In this document: piece by piece, positions 42,103 through 49,689 of the stretch
Position numbering within the stretch: position 1 is the first letter of the stretch
Layout: each line of letters starts with the position of its first letter
Assembly: GCA_034678545.1 (NCBI GenBank)
Contig: JAXDBS010000095.1
Location: 1 to 64,000 of the forward strand
Origin: UBA5614 sp034678545
GTDB taxonomy: Bacteria > Cloacimonadota > Cloacimonadia > Cloacimonadales > Cloacimonadaceae
Length of the DNA: 64,000 bases
Direction of reading: 5' to 3'
The notes under the pieces: model-generated
Databases searched by the model: none
Told to the model about the DNA's origin: nothing
The model's input: the letters and a program-made list of their open reading frames with translations, nothing else
Translations under genes and position numbers: made by a program

Positions 42103-44394
42103 ATGAAGGCGGTTTTGCTTTGCCTGGTTATGATGGCCTGTCCGCTGCTCGGAGCGGTAACGCTCATTAACGAAAGCTTCGATACTGACCTGCCGGGAAG
42201 TTGGAGCATGGATCCCAGTTACTATCTGAATTTCTGGCACTGGTGGGGTTCTTCCTACGCGGGAGGCAACTCAGGTGAAATGCTGTTTGAACCGGGTGCA
42301 GGTGAAACCGGAACCTTCAGGTTACTAACGCCCGCCTTTGACTCGCGCCAGGTGTACGATATGACCCTTAATTTTCGTCAAGCTCTGGATGGCTTTTATT
42401 TTGAGGAATCCTATACAATTTCCGTTGAGATTTCCAATAATCTGACCGACTGGACTTCTCTCTGGTCGGTCACACCTGCCGCCGACATAACCGCCACCTC
42501 GGTAAGCGTTCCCATCGGTTTCAGCCTGGGGCAGTCGGAAACCACTTACCTTGCCTTTACCATAAGTGGTTATATATATTTTTTGGAATACTGGAGCATC
42601 GACAATGTCTCCCTGAACTATTACCAAACCCTGGGAACGGGAACCTGGCCGGCCGGAAACTACTATCCCCCCGCCGGCATTATCGTTCCGGACGGCCATA
42701 CCCTGACCCTGGCAGCGGGCGCCCACATCTGTTTCATCGAGGATGCCCCCCTGCAGGTGGAGGGCCGGCTCCTGGCACAGGGCACAGCCAGCCAGCCGGT
42801 CGTGCTCTCCGCCGTTGACACGGAAAACGGCTGGTGGGGAGTTAGGTTTGAATATGTGAATCCCTCCAATGACTCCAGCCTGGTTGAACATGCCATCGTT
42901 GAGTATTGCCACAGTCCGGGTTTAGTTCTCCAGGTCTCTGACAAGGTGCGGATCAGCGATTCCGTCCTCAGGCACAACGATGCTAGCGGGACTTACGGAG
43001 GCGGGATTTACGCCATGGATTCGGATTTTGTTATGAAGAACTGCGAGCTCTATGACAACTTGGCTGGAAGCAGCGGCTCTGCCATCTTCGCGTTCAACAG
43101 CAACGCCACCATCACCGGCAACCTGATCTACTCCAATCTCTCGCCTGCCAGTACGCCCTGCACGGTATACCTGTCCAGCTGCAGCGCCATCTGTTTTTGC
43201 GGCAACCAGCTTTCGGGCAACTACTGCATGGCGGGAGGCAGCGCCCTGTATATCCTCAACACCAACGGAACCTTCCAGCGCAACCTGATCAATAATAACC
43301 AGGCCAACGGCATTTGTGTGGCCGGCAGTTCTAACCCCACTCTCCTGAACTGCGACATCAATTACAACGGGGAAAACGGGATAGTGCTCTGGGCGGCCTG
43401 CACAACCACCAACTGCATCCTCTGGGGCAACGCGCAATACTCGATTCAGAACAATACCAGCACCACTGTCAGATTCAGTTGCCTGCCTTTGGGCTCGATA
43501 TCTTTTCCCTTTATGTGCACGGCAATCAATTGCATCAATGCTGATCCCCTGTTTATCAATCCCACGTCCGGAAGCGGAATCTCAGACTGGGATTTCAGCA
43601 GGGACTGGACTTTGCAAGACCTCTCGCCTTGCATCGACGCCGCTGATCCTGCTTTTCCTCCCAACCAGGACGGCAGTAAGGAAGATATCGGGATGTATTA
43701 CCGCCTGCTGAAACCGAAAATCACGCGAGCCTGGGATTTCTCACCCGACCAGGGACACCAGCTGGACCTGCAATGGCAGAGAAACGACAAGGACTACAGC
43801 TATGATCCCCACGCCTTCTACGATATCTGGCGCTCGGAAATTCCCCGCTCTGCGGATGCCCTATTCATCAACAGCCACTCTGAACTGACTCCCGAGCTCC
43901 GTTTCAGCGGCAGGAATATCTACCTGAGAGACGGAGAGCGGACCTGGTATTACCTGAACATCCAGGTTCCCGCTCGGATGTTTGAGACATACGGGGTCCT
44001 CGTACCCACCCCGCAGGACTCCTCCTCCGCGGGGTATCACGCCTATGACTACATGGTGAATTACTGTAACGACACATGGTTCTGGAGTTCCATCCCGGTG
44101 AGCGGCTACAGCGTTGACAACATCCCGCCCTACGCTGCCCGGAATTTGGTTATAACCCATTTGGAGGAAGACCGGTTCAGCCTGACTTGGGACGAGGTGA
44201 CGGAAGGAGGCTGGGAAGGCAATTCCTACCCCGAGGTAAACCTTATCACCTATGAAATCTATGCGGGGGAGACACCTGATTTTGAGATAAGCCCATCCAC
44301 ATTCCTGCTGTCCACGACCGAACCTTCCGCTTTTCTGATCAGTCAGGCTGACCGGCACAGGTTCTTTAAGATCATAGCCTCCGATTCAGAATGA
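42103..44394 (+). CDS. exported parallel beta-helix protein with C-terminal fibronectin-like domain
   Basis: A 763-residue exported protein. The start at 42103 (MKAVLLCLVMMACPLLGAVT) has AAAGGAGG upstream; an earlier ATG 48 bases away overlaps it. After a jelly-roll-like N-terminal region (residues about 20-180) come right-handed beta-helix turns with Asn ladders and Gly (GGIYAMDSDFVMKNCELYDN, SGSAIFAFNSNATITGNLIY, NGIVLWAACTTTNCILWGN). The end is a fibronectin-like domain (ARNLVITHLEEDRFSLTWDE). The fold suggests binding or cleaving a polysaccharide, but no lyase site is clear. No sorting domain is present. Confidence 0.82.
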   Translation: MKAVLLCLVMMACPLLGAVTLINESFDTDLPGSWSMDPSYYLNFWHWWGSSYAGGNSGEMLFEPGAGETGTFRLLTPAFDSRQVYDMTLNFRQALDGFYFEESYTISVEISNNLTDWTSLWSVTPAADITATSVSVPIGFSLGQSETTYLAFTISGYIYFLEYWSIDNVSLNYYQTLGTGTWPAGNYYPPAGIIVPDGHTLTLAAGAHICFIEDAPLQVEGRLLAQGTASQPVVLSAVDTENGWWGVRFEYVNPSNDSSLVEHAIVEYCHSPGLVLQVSDKVRISDSVLRHNDASGTYGGGIYAMDSDFVMKNCELYDNLAGSSGSAIFAFNSNATITGNLIYSNLSPASTPCTVYLSSCSAICFCGNQLSGNYCMAGGSALYILNTNGTFQRNLINNNQANGICVAGSSNPTLLNCDINYNGENGIVLWAACTTTNCILWGNAQYSIQNNTSTTVRFSCLPLGSISFPFMCTAINCINADPLFINPTSGSGISDWDFSRDWTLQDLSPCIDAADPAFPPNQDGSKEDIGMYYRLLKPKITRAWDFSPDQGHQLDLQWQRNDKDYSYDPHAFYDIWRSEIPRSADALFINSHSELTPELRFSGRNIYLRDGERTWYYLNIQVPARMFETYGVLVPTPQDSSSAGYHAYDYMVNYCNDTWFWSSIPVSGYSVDNIPPYAARNLVITHLEEDRFSLTWDEVTEGGWEGNSYPEVNLITYEIYAGETPDFEISPSTFLLSTTEPSAFLISQADRHRFFKIIASDSE

Positions 44395-44440
44395 ACAGGT
44401 TTGATTATACCGGAAAGGATTGTTGTAAATCCCAAGGAAT

Positions 44441-45088
44441 TTATTCGTAGAGGCGGTCGCGGACTCGCAGGCGGGTGACGTAGATAATCTCGCAGGAGCC
44501 GTTGCCTGTGTCGTCCCGGGTGATGCTGGTGTTCCAGGCGCTGACTCCGCGGCGGGATTGGATGGCTTTGACATCGACCAGGTAGCCTTCCAGTTCGACG
44601 GGCGTGTGTTTCCTGACGCGGCTGAGAGCGCGGCGCAGATTGGGCGTGGAAGGAATCAGGTGATTGTTGGATAGGTGCTTTTCCATATAGGTCTTTTCAA
44701 CTGGCGAGGGAATGTCATAACGGAAAAAGACGAACCGCTTGGCCTGGGAAAACCGCAGCCAGGGCAGCCATTCCGGGGTGCGGCCCCAGATGAGAGCATA
44801 GTCCAGAGGCGAAAGCTGGTGCAAGAAGCCGGCCCGGTAAAAGTGCTTGCTGACCAGCAGGCCGCTGATCTTATAAGCTGCCCGGACCTCCAGGCGGGCG
44901 GTGGTCTTTCCAAATTTAACAGGCGGCAGGGTGGTAATGGTATCCGGGATTTGGAGAGGTTCGGTCGAGATGTCTATTGGGGGGCTTTCCGCGCTTGTAT
45001 AATAAGCTTCAGTCAGAGACAGCCAGATCAGGCATCCGACCGCCAATGCAGTGAGTACCGCGGCAAGGATGACAATTCTATTGGCCAT
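44441..45088 (-). CDS. conserved membrane-anchored protein of unknown function
   Basis: A 215-residue protein with an N-terminal hydrophobic anchor (MANRIVILAAVLTALAVGCLIWLSL). The rest resembles a conserved uncharacterised family: AAYKISGLLVSKHFYRAG, LSPLDYALIWGRTPEWL, FSQAKRFVFFRY, HLIPSTPNL and a closing RGVSAWNTSITRDDTGNGSC. It is likely anchored in the inner membrane and faces the periplasm. It is the last gene of the 44441-48058 operon, 35 bases after yjbQ. Confidence 0.72.
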   Translation of the reverse strand: MANRIVILAAVLTALAVGCLIWLSLTEAYYTSAESPPIDISTEPLQIPDTITTLPPVKFGKTTARLEVRAAYKISGLLVSKHFYRAGFLHQLSPLDYALIWGRTPEWLPWLRFSQAKRFVFFRYDIPSPVEKTYMEKHLSNNHLIPSTPNLRRALSRVRKHTPVELEGYLVDVKAIQSRRGVSAWNTSITRDDTGNGSCEIIYVTRLRVRDRLYE

Positions 45089-45123
45089 GCCGGCGGTTCA
45101 TTCCATCCGAAACCATAAGCAGC

Positions 45124-45540
45124 TTATTCGCCGATGATCTTGACGAGGACGCGCTTGCGGCGTTTGCCGTCGAACTCGCCGTAAAAGATCTGCTCCCAGG
45201 TGCCGAAATCCAGACGGCCGCCGGTGATGGCGACAACGACTTCGCGGCCCATGACCTGCCTCTTGAGGTGAGCGTCGGCATTGTCCTCAAAACCGTTGTG
45301 GGCATATTGGGAATGCGGCTTTTCCGGTGCCAGCTTTTCCAGCCAGCGCTCGAAATCCTGATGCAGTCCGCCCTCGTTGTCGTTGATGAAGACGCTGGAA
45401 GTGATGTGCATGGAGTTGACCAGGCACAGGCCCTCCCGGATGCCGCTGGCAGCCAGGCATTGCTCCACCTGGGGAGTGATATTTACGTATTCCCGGCGGG
45501 TGTTGGTTTGCAGCCAGATCTCCTGGCGGTAACTTTTCAT
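45124..45540 (-). CDS. YjbQ/UPF0047 family protein
   Basis: A 138-residue YjbQ-family protein: VNSMHITSSVFINDNEGGLH (residues about 43-62), an HSQYAHN/DNADAHLKRQVMG segment and LDFGTWEQIFYGEFDG. His, Asn and Asp in these blocks form the conserved site. Some relatives show weak thiamine-phosphate synthase activity, but the physiological role is unsettled. It lies ten bases after the HAD phosphatase gene in a tight operon. Confidence 0.92.
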   Translation of the reverse strand: MKSYRQEIWLQTNTRREYVNITPQVEQCLAASGIREGLCLVNSMHITSSVFINDNEGGLHQDFERWLEKLAPEKPHSQYAHNGFEDNADAHLKRQVMGREVVVAITGGRLDFGTWEQIFYGEFDGKRRKRVLVKIIGE

Positions 45541-45550
45541 AAGTCTATCC

Positions 45551-46228
45551 TCATTCCAAATATTCTAGCAGGTCTTCGGGCTTTTCCAAAATAATGTCAG
45601 CGCCACTGGAGACAAGTTCCTCGCGGCCGCGGAAACCCCATTCGGCACCGATGGCAAGCATGCCTGCATTGCTGGCGGTGAACATGTCCACGTCCGAATC
45701 GCCGACCAGTCCGATCCGGTCAGGCGAAAGATCCCAGTCCCGGGCGATACGCAGGGCTTGTGCGGGATCAGGTTTGACAGGCCATAGCCTGTTTTGTCCG
45801 AGCACGTGAGTAAAGGTGATGGGACCAGTCTTTTCCTGCCAGTCGGGGAAGAAGAAATCAACCATTTGGAGCGTGAACTCCTCAGGCTTGTTGGAAAGGA
45901 CGGCCAGTGGGAATCCTTTTTCCAATATAGCTTTCAGCAACTCCGGAATACCGGTGTAAGGCCGGGTCTTGGCATGCCAGTTCAATTGATAATAGGTACG
46001 GAAGCGGCTGACAAAATCGCTGAGGTCAGACTCCGACCCCTTTCCCTCGGGCAGCAGTTTTTTCGCGATATTTTCCGCGCCGCCGCCCACAATCAGGCGA
46101 TAGTCATCCACAGGGCGCGGAGGCAATTTCAGTTCCTTCAGGACGCTGTTTTCGGCGTCGGCGATGTCCTCCAGCGTGTTGAGCAGGGTGCCGTCCAGGT
46201 CAAAGATGAAAGCGGAAAGCTTCAGCAT
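45551..46228 (-). CDS. HAD family hydrolase, phosphoglycolate phosphatase-like
   Basis: A 225-residue HAD phosphatase. Motif I is FIFDLDGTLLNT with the nucleophile Asp near residue 10 and Asp12. Motif II is LAVLSNKP, the lysine lies in VKPDPAQAL, and motif IV is GLVGDSDVDMFTA. The helical cap and length match the Gph group. The likely substrate is a small phosphate ester such as phosphoglycolate; specificity is not certain. It is eight bases downstream of mscS and ten upstream of yjbQ. Confidence 0.92.
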   Translation of the reverse strand: MLKLSAFIFDLDGTLLNTLEDIADAENSVLKELKLPPRPVDDYRLIVGGGAENIAKKLLPEGKGSESDLSDFVSRFRTYYQLNWHAKTRPYTGIPELLKAILEKGFPLAVLSNKPEEFTLQMVDFFFPDWQEKTGPITFTHVLGQNRLWPVKPDPAQALRIARDWDLSPDRIGLVGDSDVDMFTASNAGMLAIGAEWGFRGREELVSSGADIILEKPEDLLEYLE

Positions 46229-46236
46229 GAATGGAT

Positions 46237-47094
46237 TCAGGCTTTTGTGTCCGGGTCCGGTTCCAGACGCAGGGGGAGGGGCTTCTCATTGGCGATAACG
46301 ACTTGCGGGAAGGGGATCTCGATCCCGGCTGCAGAGAATTTCTCCCTGACGGCGATGAGCAGCGCGGTTCTCAGCGCAGCATAGTTCTCCGCTTTTCCCC
46401 AGACGCCAAACAGAATATTAACACCGGATTCAGCCAGTTGGGTAACATGGACGTCGGCTTCAGGTACCTTCAGGGATAGCGGTTCCTGCAACGCGATCTC
46501 TTTCAGGACCTGCAGGACACTGTTGAGGTCATCACCATAGCCCACGGAGAGTGTTAGATCCACGCGCCTCACATCGAATTTGGTCAGGTTGATCACTTCG
46601 GTTTTGATCATGTTTTCGTTGGGGATGCGGACAAAGCGGCTGTCAAATGTTTTCAGCTTGATGGAGAGCAGATCAATTGAGAGAACCGTACCCACTGTGG
46701 AGCCGACCTGTATGATGTCCCCTACTACAAAGGGTTTTTCCGAGATCAGGAAAATGCCGCTGATGATATTGGCAAAGCTGGTTTGGGACGCGAACCCGAT
46801 GGCGATGCCAAAGACGCCGGCCGCGCCCAGCAGGGCGGAAAGCTTGAACCCGAGTTCATTGAGGACGCTGACCAGAAGGATGAGGACACCCACATAATAG
46901 ACGAATCGCTTGATCAGCATTTCGGACTGGTCGGAGAGCTTGTCACGGATCAGGCGGCCGACCAGGTTGCGCAGAAAACGGATGAGCGGGATCCCGATCG
47001 CCAGGATCAGGATGATCCTGATGTAGAGTGAAAGGCGCTCGGGTGTGATAAGATCTGCCACGAATTTATGCAGATCCAGTAATGAAGAGGTCAT
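46237..47094 (-). CDS. small-conductance mechanosensitive channel (MscS family)
   Basis: A 285-residue MscS-type channel. The membrane segments are LYIRIILILAIGIPLIRFL and YYVGVLILLVSVLNEL, followed by the pore helix LSALLGAAGVFGIAIGFASQ. Next comes the Sm-like beta domain (KPFVVGDIIQVGSTVGTVLS, RFVRIPNENMIKTEV) and the C-terminal alpha/beta domain. It opens on membrane tension to release solutes. It overlaps the TtcA-like gene by four bases, and its product sits in the inner membrane. Confidence 0.94.
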   Translation of the reverse strand: MTSSLLDLHKFVADLITPERLSLYIRIILILAIGIPLIRFLRNLVGRLIRDKLSDQSEMLIKRFVYYVGVLILLVSVLNELGFKLSALLGAAGVFGIAIGFASQTSFANIISGIFLISEKPFVVGDIIQVGSTVGTVLSIDLLSIKLKTFDSRFVRIPNENMIKTEVINLTKFDVRRVDLTLSVGYGDDLNSVLQVLKEIALQEPLSLKVPEADVHVTQLAESGVNILFGVWGKAENYAALRTALLIAVREKFSAAGIEIPFPQVVIANEKPLPLRLEPDPDTKA

Positions 47095-47852
47095 GTTTCC
47101 TTCCCAAGGTCAGATTTTATTGTTTTCATTTTATCGTCTGGATACAGGGTTTTAGGCAGAAAGGCGGGATTGGCGTTGGCAGCAGCCCTATACAGGTTAT
47201 CAGCAACCCTCAGGCGCGGGAACTGCTTTTGCCAAAGGTGGATCTGTGCTTTTATCCAGGCGCGGCGGCTGTCTCCATCCAAGCCGCAGGTCCAGGAGGT
47301 TACAGGCGCTTGCCAGGCTCGGGCGTGGCGGGCTATGAATTTTTTCTCCGTATCGAACAGCGGCCTTACCAAGCGCAGCCGGCCGCCGAACAGTTCCTGC
47401 TCCGGCAGCAGGGTGCTGAGCTCGCGCTGGAAAAGCATATTAAGCAGCAGGGTCTGGATCATGTCGTCCCGGTGATGCGCAAAGGCCAGGGTGTCAAAAC
47501 CGTTGGCAACGGCAAAGCGGCAGATCGTTTCACGCCGGAGCCGGCTGCAGATGTAACACTTGTTACCGCGCCGGACAGCTTTCACCTGCGTCAGGATATC
47601 AGTGTCGACGACTGTAAATTCTGACCGCTCCCGGCAGAAGTCAGCGAAGCCCAGGGGCGCGGTACCGTCCAACCGGATATGCAGGGAATGCAGCTGGGGT
47701 ATGTGCAGCCGGTGCAGGCAGTCCAGCAGCACCAGGCTGTCCTTACCGCCGGAGACGCAGACCAGCAGCTTTTGATCGGGGCGGAAAAGGCGGCGGAGTC
47801 TGATCGTGTTTTGGACCTGTGACAGTAACTTCCTGGGAGGGGCTGGACTCAT
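47091..47852 (-). CDS. TtcA-like tRNA 2-thiolation protein (PP-loop ATPase)
   Basis: A 253-residue PP-loop protein with SGGKDS at residues 34-39. The iron-sulfur pair is Cys99 and Cys102 (CYICSRLRR), and a third cysteine, Cys189 in WTCGLDGDSRR, matches the TtcA-type third ligand. TLAFAHHRDDMIQTLLLNML is also typical of the family. It probably adds sulfur to a tRNA base (2-thiocytidine-32 or a related site). It overlaps both neighbours by four bases, which implies strict coupling to the small upstream gene and to mscS. Confidence 0.87.
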   Translation of the reverse strand: MSPAPPRKLLSQVQNTIRLRRLFRPDQKLLVCVSGGKDSLVLLDCLHRLHIPQLHSLHIRLDGTAPLGFADFCRERSEFTVVDTDILTQVKAVRRGNKCYICSRLRRETICRFAVANGFDTLAFAHHRDDMIQTLLLNMLFQRELSTLLPEQELFGGRLRLVRPLFDTEKKFIARHARAWQAPVTSWTCGLDGDSRRAWIKAQIHLWQKQFPRLRVADNLYRAAANANPAFLPKTLYPDDKMKTIKSDLGKET

Positions 47853-48058
47853 TTACTTCGGTCAGTATAGTAGGCCTCGATCGTGAGCAGGAAACGCTCC
47901 AGTTCCTGCTTCAGGTTGCCGGCCAGGAAGGTTTTTTTATCTCCGTTGTCAAAGGTGACGACGATCCCGCCCAGGGCGGTTTGAACCTCGCGGATCTTGG
48001 GGATCAGGATGTAATCCTTGCCGGTGTGTTCGTCCTCGAATGTGTATATGGCTTTCAT
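47849..48058 (-). CDS. small conserved hypothetical protein
   Basis: A 69-residue protein that I do not recognise. It reads as a strand-rich N-terminus (MKAIYTFEDEHTGKDYILIP), a middle with GGIVVTFDNGDKKTFLAG and an amphipathic C-terminal helix (LKQELERFLLTIEAYYTDRS). GAGGA precedes the ATG and a TATAAT lies just upstream. Its stop overlaps the TtcA-like start by four bases. It is the first gene of the operon, so it may set translation of the next gene. Confidence 0.72.
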   Translation of the reverse strand: MKAIYTFEDEHTGKDYILIPKIREVQTALGGIVVTFDNGDKKTFLAGNLKQELERFLLTIEAYYTDRSK

Positions 48059-48076
48059 GGCGTCCTCGTTACAATT

Positions 48077-48082
48077 ATTATA
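48077..48082 (-). promoter_or_regulatory. -10 element of the 48058-44441 operon
   Basis: A perfect TATAAT on the minus strand, about 18 bases before the start codon of the small hypothetical gene. No matching -35 is seen at 17 bases; ATGACA lies at a 13-base spacing. Confidence 0.45.
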
Positions 48083-48125
48083 ATGCTTGTCTGTGTCATT
48101 CCCTGCAGTAGGGGCGTCTGTAGTT

Positions 48126-48141
48126 CCGCAGTTCTCTGCGG
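48126..48141. repeat. short hairpin between the cyclophilin gene and the next operon
   Basis: CCGCAG (48126-48131) and CTGCGG (48136-48141) form a perfect 6-bp stem with loop TTCT. No T-run follows on the minus strand. It may still help end the cyclophilin transcript. Confidence 0.5.
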
Positions 48142-48180
48142 GCTCTCAGCAATTTCAGGCAACGGCCCGTGTTGGTAACT

Positions 48181-49038
48181 CTATTTCTTTACAGTTATCA
48201 TTTGGATGATCGCCTGGTTTTCCTGGTTGGGATTGTCCTTGGTATCGCGGGGCAGGGCTTCTATCTTGTGTACAATGTCCATACCCTTGGTGACCTTGCC
48301 GAATACTGTGTGTTTGCCGTCCAGCCAGTTGCAGCCTTCTTTTTTGGTCACGATGAAAAACTGGGAGCCGTTGGTGTTGGGGCCGCTGTTGGCCATGCAG
48401 ATGGTTTCGTAAGCTACCGGGTGCTTGAGTGTGCGGTTGCTGTTATCCATGAGAGGCGGCATGCCGGTCTTCTCAGAAAAGAACTCAAAGGTCTTTTCCA
48501 TGATGGGTTGACCGCTCTGCTTGGCCATTACTGAGTCAGCCACTGCCTTGACTTCGGGATCTGGGTCGGGTGCGGACTGCATGTAGGGCATGATGATGCT
48601 CTGCCAAACCTGGTGAGCCAGTTGTTCAGATACGATTTGTCCTGTGTAGGGGACACCTGCACCTGCGTAACACTCATCCTCGAAGCGGTAGTCAGGTCCT
48701 CCGGCGCCGTCATTGGAGCGGTCTCCGTCCTTGGTGTTGGGGTCGCCGCCCTGGATCATGAAATCCGGAATGACGCGGTGAAAATAGGTGTTTTCATAAT
48801 ATTTTTCATTGCTCAGTTTGACAAAATTATCCACGGCCTTGGGTGCCATATCAGGCCATAATTCCAGGTCAATATCACCCTGGTTGGTATGAAGCGTAAC
48901 CTTGACTTTGTTGGCGGTCAGATCTTTCATTTCATTCTCTTCCTTGTTCTTGGCGTTTTTGGCGCAGGCGTTGGACAGCAGGGCGGCAAAAACCGTCACC
49001 AGCACCATCAAATGCAGGCCTTTTCTGATATATTGCAT
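48181..49038 (-). CDS. cyclophilin-type peptidyl-prolyl isomerase with internal insertion, probable lipoprotein
   Basis: A 285-residue isomerase. The start at 49038 (MQYIRKGLHLM) has GAGGAG five bases upstream; an earlier ATG 129 bases away has no such support. The hydrophobic leader ends in LLSNAC (Cys25), a weak lipobox. The cyclophilin core has YYENTYFHRVIPDFMIQGGD (residues 80-99), then ANSGPNTNGSQFFIVT (216-231), and WLDGKHTVFGKVTKGMD. Between the two halves lies an extra helical stretch of about 75 residues (near 133-208) that ordinary cyclophilins lack. It would assist folding in the periplasm. Confidence 0.88.
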   Translation of the reverse strand: MQYIRKGLHLMVLVTVFAALLSNACAKNAKNKEENEMKDLTANKVKVTLHTNQGDIDLELWPDMAPKAVDNFVKLSNEKYYENTYFHRVIPDFMIQGGDPNTKDGDRSNDGAGGPDYRFEDECYAGAGVPYTGQIVSEQLAHQVWQSIIMPYMQSAPDPDPEVKAVADSVMAKQSGQPIMEKTFEFFSEKTGMPPLMDNSNRTLKHPVAYETICMANSGPNTNGSQFFIVTKKEGCNWLDGKHTVFGKVTKGMDIVHKIEALPRDTKDNPNQENQAIIQMITVKK

Positions 49039-49209
49039 GATCACTCCTCGCATTGTTGTATGCCCTTTACGATTTCGGTTAATGCCAACTAATTGAAGGG
49101 GTGATTTTCTGCAATGGATTTCTGCCGTAAAGGCATAAATATCTTTTCTGAAGCAGTGCGGACACACCTCTGCAATCGGTAAACGGTTAACAATTCTGGC
49201 AGTAAAATC

Positions 49210-49455
49210 CTACCGGCTGCTTCTGAAGGCGGCGGGAACGGAGACAGCCCGACCGGGCAGTTCTTCAGCTTCACTCAGAAAAGTGGATTCGAAAGCGTAG
49301 TTATGAAAGAAAATGATCTGCTTGTTGCGGTACAGGGTGATGACCAGGATCGGCTCGTCCGGGGTTTCCCCAGTCTCCACCTTAATACTGTCATAATCAC
49401 AGGGCGGGACAAACATCCCGTCGATCATGGACCGTAGTTTTTTTTGCATGTACAT
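49210..49455 (-). CDS. small hypothetical protein
   Basis: An 81-residue protein that I do not recognise. The ATG at 49455 (MYMQKKLRSMIDGMF) is chosen because GGGAGG lies five bases upstream; a start nine codons earlier overlaps that site. The protein has several strand-like segments (EPILVITLYRNKQIIFFHNY) and an Arg/Ser-rich end. There is no signal peptide. It stands alone, with a perfect palindrome 150 bases upstream that may act as its operator. Confidence 0.6.
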   Translation of the reverse strand: MYMQKKLRSMIDGMFVPPCDYDSIKVETGETPDEPILVITLYRNKQIIFFHNYAFESTFLSEAEELPGRAVSVPAAFRSSR

Positions 49456-49602
49456 AGCGTCCTCCCTTCCGATATAATTCAACCTTAACTAGTATACAGC
49501 CAAAGTTGAGCCAAACCTGCAGGAGCCCACTTTCTTGTTGCAGGAGTTTAGGATAGGTGAGTTTAAACGCTACCATAACTTAAGAAAAAAGTAACTCTGC
49601 GT

Positions 49603-49634
49603 ACCGGTGGCAGTAATAATTATTACTGCCCGGT
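49603..49634. promoter_or_regulatory. perfect 22-bp palindrome (operator-like)
   Basis: Bases 49609-49630 are a perfect palindrome whose left half is GGCAGTAATAA. ACCGG (49603-49607) and CGGT (49631-49634) extend the symmetry with one unpaired base. It lies between the RND operon end and the start of the 49455 gene. There is no T-run next to the stem, so a dimeric-regulator site is more likely than a terminator. Confidence 0.55.
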
Positions 49635-49689
49635 CATGGGATGTTCTTACTTCAATAATGTGATTTCTCTACACATGCGGTTGGGCAAC

